64,000 nucleotides of DNA from Acinetobacter larvae (GTDB lineage Bacteria; Pseudomonadota; Gammaproteobacteria; Pseudomonadales; Moraxellaceae): positions 2,294,001 to 2,358,000 of the forward strand of contig NZ_CP016895.1 of the NCBI RefSeq assembly GCF_001704115.1. Reading direction: 5' to 3'. This document shows positions 18,673-26,895 of the stretch, one piece after another; position 1 is the stretch's first letter; every line of letters starts with the position of its first letter. The notes beneath the pieces are model-generated. The model was not told where the DNA came from, searched no databases, and saw nothing but the letters and a program-made list of their open reading frames with translations. Both the position numbers and the translations under genes were made by a program.

Positions 18673-20385
18673 CTAAAAAAATGCTTGTACGCTCAATAAG
18701 GTCCGGTAAATCCCCCAACTGATGGGTATTAATACGGCCAACCATGCTAAGGCTAAGTAAACATATTGTACATGCCCACTGAGCATAACCGCAGCTTGCT
18801 CTACGGTAACGGTCTGGTCGACTACACGCATTGGCGCTGAAAATGCAGGCGCATTATGCAAGGCTTGCTGTGAATCCTGTTGTTGACGTTGCATCGATGC
18901 CTGTTCTAATGCCAACTCACTCTCTGTCATAAAATGCTTACTGGCTACAGGGCGAATCGATAAGTTCGCAAGCAATCCCAAGCATAATAAACCCGCTAAA
19001 ATATACATGGTTTGATTATAAACTTGGCTGGTTGCCATGCCTAAACTCAACTGATAATCACGCATATGATTGACCAAAACTGGACCCAATATACCCGCTG
19101 TTGCCCATGCGGTGAGCAGACGACCATGAATGGCACCCACCATTTGCGTACCAAATAAATCAGCTAAATACGCCGGCAAAGTTGCAAAGCCACCGCCATA
19201 CATACTAATAATAATGCAGATGCTGGCAACAAAAATTAGTTTGTGCCCAGCCTGAGCTGCCATCGGAATCGAAATATATAAAATCGCGCCTAAAATCAAA
19301 AATACACTATAGGTCACTTTACGCCCGAGCTGGTCTGAGAAACTAGCCCAAAATAATCGACCGCCGATATTAAATAAACTCAACAGTGCAGTAAACCCCG
19401 CGGCAATGGCAGCAATACGAGCCAGTTGCTCCGTATTGAGTGCATTAAAACTTAACTGTATACCAATTAATGATCCAGCAAAGACTTCTTGTAGCATCGG
19501 TGAGGCTATCCCTAAAATACCAATGCCCGCAGAGATATTCATACACAGTACAAACCATACCAACCAAAACTGTGGTATGCCCCAAACCTTTTTGACATGA
19601 ACATGTTGCCGTGTCATCAAGCGACTACTTTCACTCGGTTGCGGTTCTTGCCAATGTGCGGGCTTCCAACCCAACGCTGGGATACGGTACATCAATGCAC
19701 CACACGTCATAAAAACAGCGTAAATACATGCCATACAAACAAATGTTGCAGCCACGCCATTGTTTGTTGGCGTCGCAAAATATTTCATCAGATCAACTGC
19801 TAAGGGCGAGCCGATCATGGCGCCACCCCCAAAGCCCATAATGGCTAAACCAGTCGCCAGACCACGACGATCTGGAAACCATTTAATTAAGGTACTCACC
19901 GGGGAAATATATCCCAATCCTAAACCAATTCCGCCAATGACGCCTGAACCAATTAACATGATCCAAAATTGATGTAAATACACCCCGAGTGCAGAAATAA
20001 GCATTCCGCCACACCAACAGAATGCACTTAATAATCCAACCCGTCTTGGACCCACCCGCTCTAACCAGCCTCCCCATAATGCAGCAGAACAGCCCAATAA
20101 AATAAAAAATAAAGTATACATCCAGCCCAAAGTAGAAATTTTCCAATCACATTGACGGCTAAATAATTGCAGCCAAAAACCACTATCAACTGGACATGCA
20201 ATTGCATGATCAACACCAAGTGCCTTTGACAAAGGCAACCAAAAAACTGAAAAACCATATGCCATGCCAATACATAAATGTATCGCTAAAGCAGCTGGCG
20301 GAACCAACCAACGATTATAATGTGCTGGTGCAATAATCCTTTGCTTAGACAGAAAAGCAGGCTTTTGAGCATATACATCTGACAT
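18673..20385 (-). CDS. OFA-family MFS transporter with fused small-subunit-like tail
   Basis: Major-facilitator transporter of the oxalate/formate antiporter group, 570 residues. ATG 20385 follows AGGAGGT, which decides the start over one 24 nt upstream. Twelve membrane segments and the OFA motif FPDRRGLATGLAIMGFGGGAM (near residue 165) are visible. A hydrophilic linker (about residues 485-535) leads to one more hydrophobic segment, ALAWLAVLIPISWGIYRTL, at the C-terminus. This resembles the separate tiny 'MFS transporter small subunit' often encoded next to OFA transporters, so I read it as a fusion. It lies upstream of the molybdoenzyme gene (172-nt gap) and diverges from the GntR gene. Confidence 0.88.
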   Translation of the reverse strand: MSDVYAQKPAFLSKQRIIAPAHYNRWLVPPAALAIHLCIGMAYGFSVFWLPLSKALGVDHAIACPVDSGFWLQLFSRQCDWKISTLGWMYTLFFILLGCSAALWGGWLERVGPRRVGLLSAFCWCGGMLISALGVYLHQFWIMLIGSGVIGGIGLGLGYISPVSTLIKWFPDRRGLATGLAIMGFGGGAMIGSPLAVDLMKYFATPTNNGVAATFVCMACIYAVFMTCGALMYRIPALGWKPAHWQEPQPSESSRLMTRQHVHVKKVWGIPQFWLVWFVLCMNISAGIGILGIASPMLQEVFAGSLIGIQLSFNALNTEQLARIAAIAAGFTALLSLFNIGGRLFWASFSDQLGRKVTYSVFLILGAILYISIPMAAQAGHKLIFVASICIIISMYGGGFATLPAYLADLFGTQMVGAIHGRLLTAWATAGILGPVLVNHMRDYQLSLGMATSQVYNQTMYILAGLLCLGLLANLSIRPVASKHFMTESELALEQASMQRQQQDSQQALHNAPAFSAPMRVVDQTVTVEQAAVMLSGHVQYVYLALAWLAVLIPISWGIYRTLLSVQAFF

Positions 20386-20923
20386 CTGTGAACCTCCTAT
20401 GTAAACCATCCCTATAATGTTTATTCTGTGTGGGTGGTGTTATTCTCTTTATTCTTTATTCTTGATCCATCTTCATCTATTCGATCGCCGTAGCTTTCTT
20501 AAAACCGCATCCTTAAAACTGCATCCTTAAAACAGTGCTCTTAAAAAATAGCGCTGTTTCAAAAAACAGTACTCCTAAAAAATTCTTTCTTTTTTAAAAT
20601 CGCTGTAATTCGGTTGCTTTATCATGTTTGTTATACTAAGAATATTTCTTTTTTCTGTTATATATCTTTATTGTAATTCAGTCCAAAATCAAACTCAGCC
20701 CCCCAAAGCATAGCATCAGCATGAACACCAAGCTCTTCGCGCGATTGAGCAACTTGGGTGCTTCATAAATATACGGTGCTATGATCATAATGATATATTT
20801 ATATTTTCTGCATTAATATTCATAAAACACAAAACATATTTGTTATACTGTTTTGATCACACAATACCAGCTAGCGCTTGTCTAGTTCTAATTTACTAAG
20901 GCTCTGCTTTAGAGAACGCTAAC
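20386..20923. promoter_or_regulatory. Divergent control region between OFA transporter and GntR gene
   Basis: 538 bp without a gene. The motif TTTGTTATACT appears twice, at 20627-20637 and 20839-20849, each preceded by CAT and an AT-rich stretch. These are candidate operators for the adjacent GntR regulator, or -10 regions. The region also holds the 14-bp tandem repeat at 20498-20540. Which motif the regulator reads cannot be settled from the sequence. Confidence 0.45.
20498..20540. repeat. 14-bp tandem repeat, three units
   Basis: CTTAAAACCGCATC (20498-20511), CTTAAAACTGCATC (20512-20525) and a diverged third unit starting CTTAAAACAG (20526-20540). A further TTAAAAA follows. Non-coding, in the leader side of the OFA transporter gene. 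Confidence 0.8.
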
Positions 20924-21643
20924 ATGTCAGCATATACCATTATTTTTGCCCCCATTGGTCAAGCAACACGATCGGAACAGGTCGTAGAGCGCTTGGAAAA
21001 TGCCATCATTTCGGGCTTACTCAAAAAACATGAGCAATTGCCCAATGAATCAGACCTCGCACAATTGATGGGTGTTTCCCCTGTAACCGTACGCGAAGCC
21101 TTAAATACTTTACGTGTCAAAGGTTTAATTGATACCCGTCGCGGTCGAAATGGCGGTAGTTTTGTCTGCGAGCTGCCCAACACCCTCATCATGAGCCAGC
21201 ATCCTCTACGGCAAGCCAGCAATGAATATTTAACAGATTTAGGCGAAATGCACAGCGCCATTATGGCACATAGTGCTTATTTGGCAGTCTCACGCAGTAC
21301 CTCGCAAGATTTACAAAAACTACAGCATTTAATTGAACAATTTGCTCAGTGCCAAACGCCAGACCAACGCACTCAGCTGGATTTGCGCTGCTTATTATTT
21401 ATGGCCAGTCTGGCACAATCCCCTCGCCTCGCCAATCAAGAGCTCAGCTTACAGGCTGAATGGGCACCTCTTACGGCAGTGTTATATCAAGATAATAATT
21501 TTCATCAAAGTATTGTCGAATGTTATCAACAACTACTCGCCGCCATGCGCCAAGCAAATGAGCAACAAGCCATTCAACATATCAAGACCATCATGACTAA
21601 ACAAACTGACCAGATGTTGCATTACCGTTTAGCGACGCAGTAA
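20924..21643 (+). CDS. GntR-family regulator (FadR/FCD type)
   Basis: 239-residue GntR regulator. The N-terminal winged helix is clear: VVERLENAIISGLLKKHEQLP, then SDLAQLMGVSPVTVREALNTL and GLIDTRRGRNGGSFV. The all-helical C-terminal part (residues about 85-235) fits an FCD-type ligand domain, though its metal-binding histidines are not obvious. It is divergent from the OFA transporter and molybdoenzyme genes, so local control of those genes in response to a carboxylate is plausible but inferred. Convergent with the holD-like gene downstream. Confidence 0.9.
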   Translation: MSAYTIIFAPIGQATRSEQVVERLENAIISGLLKKHEQLPNESDLAQLMGVSPVTVREALNTLRVKGLIDTRRGRNGGSFVCELPNTLIMSQHPLRQASNEYLTDLGEMHSAIMAHSAYLAVSRSTSQDLQKLQHLIEQFAQCQTPDQRTQLDLRCLLFMASLAQSPRLANQELSLQAEWAPLTAVLYQDNNFHQSIVECYQQLLAAMRQANEQQAIQHIKTIMTKQTDQMLHYRLATQ

Positions 21644-21716
21644 AGCAAGTTCAATTATTTTTAGGGAGCATTACCCTTGGTATTGTATCTATTTGCGACT
21701 AGACAACAGTTTGCGG

Positions 21717-22496
21717 CTAGACAGCCGTCTCAGGTATCTTGGTCTCTGCCGCAATCGCCGCAGATAATAACTGCCACAGTGCTGCTTTACGCTGTGGTTG
21801 TGTCAACATTTCTTTTAGACTGGGTGCCGTCTGATAAGACAAATCTTGCGCATGCGCTAAATGCCCCAACACAATTAAGCGGCGCTGGTTTGATTGTGCC
21901 GTCAAAAAACCTGCCACATAATAATGCGCACCACGACCCTCTTGTAAATTTTCTAGCGGCAATGGCCATTTTAAAACATGAAACTGCCCAGAATATAATG
22001 CTTGAATATTGCGCCACAAACGTTGTTCAGCATGACTCAAATTCGTGCTATCAATCACCAATACCGCATGCTTAAACTGCACCAGCTGTAGTTCAAATGG
22101 CGCAAGCTGTGGATGTGCCTCGCTATCGAGCGATGAAGGGAGCGAGGTTGCAGCCGATAACTTAGCCCCTAGCTGCGCTGTTTGATCGAGTGCAATCAGC
22201 GTGGTATCGGCGTCGGTCACAGCTACTTTCTGTTGTGCTGCGCAGTGTGTTGTTGTGGTCACAGCCTGCTGAGGCACTGACTGCTGCTGGGTAAGCAGCG
22301 GTGTGTCATGCTGTGGTATGGTTTGCGTTGTGGCGGCATCGGCTGGATACTGAACAGGATGAACCTGTGCTTCTGTTGGCGCGATGATTTGATCACGAAA
22401 AAACTGTTGTTGGTGCGGACGTGTTTGTGCATGTTGCCGTGACAACCAAATATCTATTCCCATATGCGCCAAAATATCGCGCTGATGTTGCAACAT
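21717..22496 (-). CDS. holD: Diverged DNA polymerase III psi subunit (HolD-like)
   Basis: Proposed clamp-loader psi subunit, bridging DnaX and chi/SSB at the replication fork. From ATG 22496 the protein has 259 residues, nearly twice E. coli HolD (137). The N-terminus MLQHQRDILAHMGIDIWLSR resembles the E. coli start RRDWQLQQLGITQWSLRRP, which contacts the clamp loader. The C-terminus PSLKEMLTQPQRKAALWQLL resembles PALTDLRANPTARAALWQQI. Between them lies a poorly conserved Gln/Ala/Thr-rich insert (about residues 30-130) and a core LVQFKHAVLVIDSTNLSHAEQ. Psi proteins diverge strongly outside enterics, so this rests on the two end motifs. An in-frame upstream start at 22538 is less likely. Confidence 0.65.
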   Translation of the reverse strand: MLQHQRDILAHMGIDIWLSRQHAQTRPHQQQFFRDQIIAPTEAQVHPVQYPADAATTQTIPQHDTPLLTQQQSVPQQAVTTTTHCAAQQKVAVTDADTTLIALDQTAQLGAKLSAATSLPSSLDSEAHPQLAPFELQLVQFKHAVLVIDSTNLSHAEQRLWRNIQALYSGQFHVLKWPLPLENLQEGRGAHYYVAGFLTAQSNQRRLIVLGHLAHAQDLSYQTAPSLKEMLTQPQRKAALWQLLSAAIAAETKIPETAV

Positions 22497-22722
22497 GCTT
22501 TTTACACCTTCAAAAACGATCCAATACAACCCCAGCACAACAGCGTTGTATCGTTAAGATGGCAAGTTTAGCATGAGCAGCCCGAAAAGTTGAAAACTTC
22601 CATCACCATGGGCTGAATCACTGTGCATTGATCGACCACAAAGCAGAGGTACGCGACCAAACAGAAAGATGATGCAAAACAGAAAGGTGATACAAAGCGA
22701 GGCTTCTCAGTTTCGTGCCAGA

Positions 22723-24609
22723 TTAAAAAATCATCACACTATTTTTCTTCAACATTTGATCGACAATTTCTTCATGTTCAAAACCCAAACGCCAATACAG
22801 CAATGCCAGCACATCCAGTTCATCTTGACTAATAATACGTTCATGCCACAGACAAATTTCCGCAATTCCCAAAATATTTAAACGATCCCGCAGCAATAAC
22901 CCCGCAACATCATTGAGTATCTCACTCAAGTCGATTGGCTCATCTGAAATCTCTTCATAGAGCTCCAATTCTTCAGGACTCAATACCCGCTCTAAAATTT
23001 TATAACGCACGCTGAGCTGCTGACTGCTATTGATTTGCTGCACATGCAATAAGGCATCAATTAATCGCACAATTTGTGCTTTGGCATTTTCTAATGATGT
23101 TGGCGTATGTGCCGGCAATAAATTGAGTTTGGCTTTTACTTTCTCCAATAACAAAGCATCTAACAAACCAATTTCACCATCTTCTTGAATAATCTTTGCC
23201 AGCTTGGTCAAAAACTGCCGTGCAATACTATTGGGAATGGCGCCAAGATTATCACAAGCATCAAAAAAAATCTGAATATGAACACGTCCATCTAAATGCA
23301 GCAAGGCATCGACGATAGCACGGCTAATGGCGGCCTCAGAGGGAATAAACTCGCGATATTGGCGAATCATTAAAATAGCCACCATCACTTCACGCGATCC
23401 CGTCGAGGTTTGCAGAGCACGTTGTAATAATTCGGGACGTTCAATCTGACGGCGTACCACCGGATTTAAAGGCTTAATCGCATCATTCAAAGAAAAACTA
23501 ATCGGTGATAAGCGCAATAAAGGCAGGGGTTGAGGAGGAATCCAAGGCGTATAACTCTCTGGACTAGCATCTTCAAAACTTTGAATCAGTTTATACCACG
23601 GTTGTGAACGGATTTTTTTTAAATCCTCCAACTGCACGTCTTGTAATAGACTCGGATTCATAGCGTATAATCGTGCTTCAATACTCGGATGAATATTTAA
23701 CCAGCTTTGCGGTGATAGCGAGTTGGCAAAACACATATGGGCAATGGCTTCAGAATATTCACTGTGAATTTGTGAGCCGGCATGATGGGCATAAATCCGC
23801 AGTAAAGTTTGTATATTGGCCTGATGCTCAACCATTTTGGCTGTTGCTGTATCGTTATAATAAGTCCGGCGCCTCAGCGTACAATATTTAATGAGTCGTG
23901 CAACCAATACCCCCAAACAACCGAACAACCATATAAGCCCCCCCACCGCAACAAATAGCGTTTCAAATTTATTGCGTTCACGACCATATGGGCTAAAGCC
24001 TTGTTTGGCAATTTTACTGCCCCACTGACTAAAAGTCGTCAAACCACTATATAAAATTTTAAGGTTGGTATTTTCCGTCACTTCACCCGATAAAATCTGA
24101 TGAAACTCGTGGGCTAATAAACCATATAGTTCCAGCTCATCGAGGTTTTGTAATGCCCCCCAAGTCAAGATCACCACGGTATCCTTGGGTTGAAAACCAG
24201 CTGTTAAAGCATTTACACCGCTTTCATCGGGTAAGACATAAACTGCGGGGGCATCGATAGCAAAATGTTTGGCCAAGGTATCGACCAATTTCAGCGCAAC
24301 ACTTTCTTCAGGCGTACTTTCAATTAAAATCAAACGACGGGCACGTAACTGTTTTGCCAGTGTATGCCCACCTGCCCGAAATACATAAAACTCGTAAAAA
24401 ATTGACCCTATAATCACCGTGAGAATAGCAACCAACAAATACAAACTCAATGCATGCCACCACACCGACTGTAGATGATCAAAATAATAAACCAAGAGCC
24501 CTGCAACACTATTCAAAATAAATAAACACAGCAGCACCGCCAGCATATAAATACTCACTGACCACAACATGTTTTTATTTTTGATTAGGTATTGCCCCAT
24601 ATCTCTCAA
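22723..24609 (-). CDS. M48-like membrane protein with a degenerate active site
   Basis: 628-residue membrane protein with the M48 peptidase fold. Two N-terminal membrane segments (residues about 15-42 and 52-75) precede an M48 core: VYVLPDESGVNALTAGFQPKDTVVI, then LLAHEFHQILSGE, and a second membrane pair near 185-240. Active M48 enzymes have HEFSH there; this one reads H167-E-F-H-Q171, so the second zinc histidine is missing. The third-ligand motif, normally REFLAD, reads RTYYND (T249, D253 kept). I therefore predict no zinc peptidase activity. The C-terminal 280 residues are helical with no recognised domain. The start is TTG 24609 (AGGA 9 nt upstream) or ATG 24600. Confidence 0.88.
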   Translation of the reverse strand: MRDMGQYLIKNKNMLWSVSIYMLAVLLCLFILNSVAGLLVYYFDHLQSVWWHALSLYLLVAILTVIIGSIFYEFYVFRAGGHTLAKQLRARRLILIESTPEESVALKLVDTLAKHFAIDAPAVYVLPDESGVNALTAGFQPKDTVVILTWGALQNLDELELYGLLAHEFHQILSGEVTENTNLKILYSGLTTFSQWGSKIAKQGFSPYGRERNKFETLFVAVGGLIWLFGCLGVLVARLIKYCTLRRRTYYNDTATAKMVEHQANIQTLLRIYAHHAGSQIHSEYSEAIAHMCFANSLSPQSWLNIHPSIEARLYAMNPSLLQDVQLEDLKKIRSQPWYKLIQSFEDASPESYTPWIPPQPLPLLRLSPISFSLNDAIKPLNPVVRRQIERPELLQRALQTSTGSREVMVAILMIRQYREFIPSEAAISRAIVDALLHLDGRVHIQIFFDACDNLGAIPNSIARQFLTKLAKIIQEDGEIGLLDALLLEKVKAKLNLLPAHTPTSLENAKAQIVRLIDALLHVQQINSSQQLSVRYKILERVLSPEELELYEEISDEPIDLSEILNDVAGLLLRDRLNILGIAEICLWHERIISQDELDVLALLYWRLGFEHEEIVDQMLKKNSVMIF

Positions 24610-24910
24610 GATCTATCGTCCTTGTGTATGCTTTATCTTCGACATCTTAACGTACTCACAGGCTTTTGTAGCGGTAGCCCGAATAATTCATTTCGCCGTA
24701 TTCTAACCTGTTCTATGAACAAGATACATTTCAATTATGATCGACTATGATCCAGCCCATAAAGCACTTGATTGATCTTCGTTGGATTTAGCTGAGCTCG
24801 CTTTAATCGAGCGCACGTTCATTGCGGCAGTTTTACTGCAAGCTAGCTTTATCATCTATGCTGGATTGATTACAATGCTTTGAGAGCAATTTTTATCATG
24901 AGACTCGGCA
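24610..24910. other. Intergenic region, 301 bp
   Basis: Upstream of both the M48-like gene (minus) and a doubtful small reading frame (plus). I see a short inverted repeat around 24795-24820 (GCTCG/CGAGC) and otherwise nothing that I can name. Confidence 0.4.
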
Positions 24911-25291
24911 ATGTCAGGTTTAATTCGCAAAGGTGGTTTTAGAGAACGCGCCAATCGTAGTCGTCGTTATCAACACTCAGAAAACCATCAAACACAATTG
25001 GCAGCGCAGCATTATCAACCGCAAAGCAATGCATTCGCAACTGACCTTTCAGCAATTGCCCCTGCAACAACTGATCTGCTCCCACACTGCCGGTCTGAAA
25101 ACTCTCTACGCCAAAACGGTCAACCCGAAAATGGTCAACCCGAAAACGATCAGTCCCAAAGCAGTCAATCCGAAAACAGATCCAATAATCATCTATCCCC
25201 CAATCCAATGCAAACCCCAGCGCTACAGCCCACAGCATCAAGCGCTTTAGAAGGTACGCCACACATCCAGCCAAAGCCAAATCGCAAATAG
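24911..25291 (+). CDS. Doubtful low-complexity reading frame, 126 residues
   Basis: A possible small protein, start MSGLIRKGGFRERANRSRRY, basic at the N-terminus and then Gln/Asn/Ser/Pro-rich, with degenerate five-residue repeats (GQPEN, GQPEN, DQSQS, SQSEN) around residues 70-90. Codon choice is similar to neighbouring genes, but there is no good ribosome site and no family that I recognise. Its last 45 bases run antisense over the 3' end of the lysE-family gene. A 113-residue frame exists on the opposite strand as well. Real or not cannot be settled here. Confidence 0.3.
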   Translation: MSGLIRKGGFRERANRSRRYQHSENHQTQLAAQHYQPQSNAFATDLSAIAPATTDLLPHCRSENSLRQNGQPENGQPENDQSQSSQSENRSNNHLSPNPMQTPALQPTASSALEGTPHIQPKPNRK

Positions 25292-25876
25292 CATAAATAA
25301 GCCACCTGAGATTAAATCAATATATGCGCTGCAATATTGATATATTTGTTTGATTTTCGGGCGAGATAAAATAAACATTAACAAGCTAAAGGTCAAAATC
25401 GTTTGTAAGGGAATTAAAAATGCCAATTCAGCTTTTAAACTATTGCTGGCGTTTGAACTCAGTGCCAGAGAAAAGACACTGCTAAAATAAATCACAATTT
25501 TGGGATTGGATAAATTGGTCATCAATCCCAATAGAAAATAATTTTGACGCTGAACTGGGCGCTCATCATTTAAATCTGTACTTTGATTAAAACTAGCTAG
25601 ACCGCTCTTAAACATCGCCACGCCCATGCGCGCTAAGAATATCCCACCCAAAACCATAATAATTTGCTGAATCCAAGGCCATTGCTCAATGAGGACTTGA
25701 AAGCCTAATAATGTCAGAACAACCCAAACAACCACCCCTACAGTAATGCCTAAAATAATTTTAAAGGTATCGATATTTCGATTGGCGGCTGCGCTTTTAG
25801 CAATCAATAAAACGTCTGGACCGGGCGTTAATTGCGCAATAAAATGTAATGCACAAATCGTCAATAACATTGACAT
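25247..25876 (-). CDS. LysE-family amino acid exporter
   Basis: Inner-membrane exporter of the LysE/RhtB type, 209 residues with about six hydrophobic segments. The family signature at the N-terminus, LHFIAQLTPGPDVLLIAKSAA, is followed by GITVGVVVWVVLTLLGF, and the middle has NYFLLGLMTNLSNPKIVIYFSSVFS. An AAGG ribosome site lies 8 nt before the ATG. Exported amino acid unknown (Lys, Thr, homoserine or others occur in the family). Single gene; no regulator next to it. Confidence 0.92.
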   Translation of the reverse strand: MSMLLTICALHFIAQLTPGPDVLLIAKSAAANRNIDTFKIILGITVGVVVWVVLTLLGFQVLIEQWPWIQQIIMVLGGIFLARMGVAMFKSGLASFNQSTDLNDERPVQRQNYFLLGLMTNLSNPKIVIYFSSVFSLALSSNASNSLKAELAFLIPLQTILTFSLLMFILSRPKIKQIYQYCSAYIDLISGGLFMLFAIWLWLDVWRTF

Positions 25877-26089
25877 GGAATATACCTTTGTTGCGCTAAA
25901 TAAAAAAATAGTCTAAAAATTAAAAATAAGCGTCGTTTCTAAGCGAACAATTAAAAAAACTAACATATTTAGGTGTATTTTTTAAATAAAAATTTTAAAA
26001 AATAAAAATCAACAACAGCTTTTAAATCGAAGAACACAGTAAAAAACACATTACACTATAATCGGATTGCCTCCACAGCAGCGATGCTC

Positions 26090-26118
26090 CAAAAAAAAGC
26101 CGAATATTTCATTCGGCT
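26090..26118 (-). terminator. Rho-independent terminator after fxsA
   Basis: Eight-bp stem AGCCGAAT/ATTCGGCT (26098-26105, 26111-26118) with a 5-nt loop. On the minus strand it is followed by eight U, read from the A-run 26091-26098. Confidence 0.88.
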
Positions 26119-26158
26119 CAATTTTCAATCCATATGAGAAACAATTAGATAAACAGGA

Positions 26159-26722
26159 TTATTTTTTCGGTGTCACATCTTTCATGCCAATCTGTTTACG
26201 TTCAGGTGCAACCTCATGTGCTTCACCATCAATAATACTTGAGTCTTGCTGACCAGTCTGATTCTGCATCTGTTGCATTTGGCGCATCAAGTCGGCAAAT
26301 GCATCGTTGCCGCCCATACCACCAGCACCGCCCATCATGCCCCCCATCATTTTTTCCATCATGGCTTGTTGTCGTTTTGCCAAAATTCCCATCGCAAAAG
26401 TACGGCAGATTTTTTGTATTGGTGGAATTAAAATCAATAAAGCGAACACATCACTGATTAAACCTGGCAGCATCAATAAAAAGCCTGACATCGCCAAAGC
26501 AATTTTGGGTGATCCCATCGCGCCCATTTGCCCACCCATCTGCATTTGTTGCATCTGCGGCATAATCGTCGCCAAGCTTGAACGCAACATGTTCAGACCG
26601 ATGAAGAAAGCAATAATGAACCAGAAAAAGACATACCAACCACTTATGAATTGCGCTACACCGATCCATACTGCAATTTCAGCAATAATAGCTATCAAAA
26701 TAATCGGGAATAATTTTGACAA
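26159..26722 (-). CDS. fxsA: FxsA family membrane protein
   Basis: 187-residue inner-membrane protein of the FxsA family, known in E. coli for relieving exclusion of phage T7 by F plasmids when overproduced. The N-terminal FxsA domain is clear (SKLFPIILIAIIAEIAVWIGVAQFI, then LLMLPGLISDVFALLILIPPIQ), with three to four membrane segments up to about residue 115. The C-terminal tail is Met/Gly/Gln-rich (KMMGGMMGGAGGMGG, MRQMQQMQNQ). The start is TTG at 26722: AGGAG lies 8 nt upstream and no ATG is available. The Met-rich tail is longer than in E. coli FxsA. Confidence 0.88.
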   Translation of the reverse strand: MSKLFPIILIAIIAEIAVWIGVAQFISGWYVFFWFIIAFFIGLNMLRSSLATIMPQMQQMQMGGQMGAMGSPKIALAMSGFLLMLPGLISDVFALLILIPPIQKICRTFAMGILAKRQQAMMEKMMGGMMGGAGGMGGNDAFADLMRQMQQMQNQTGQQDSSIIDGEAHEVAPERKQIGMKDVTPKK

Positions 26723-26895
26723 AAACGAAACTCCTCAAACCATATAATGAGCAAATTGATGTAGCTCTAAATACTTCTGTCAACAATCCAGCACATCCTG
26801 CGCGCTTTGATCTAATGTTACAGAAATCTGCTTGGTGTTTTATATGGAGATATTATCAAAATATTCAATAGCCGTACCCAGTACTTTATGGCATT

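Noticed and set aside
21677..22075. 132-codon plus-strand frame after the GntR gene
   Set aside because: Antisense to the holD-like gene, whose two conserved ends support the minus strand.
24939..25280. 113-codon frame on the minus strand
   Set aside because: Shadow of the plus-strand repeats; the amino acid pattern (FRVDHFRVDRFGV) comes from the same 15-base repeats and there is no ribosome site.
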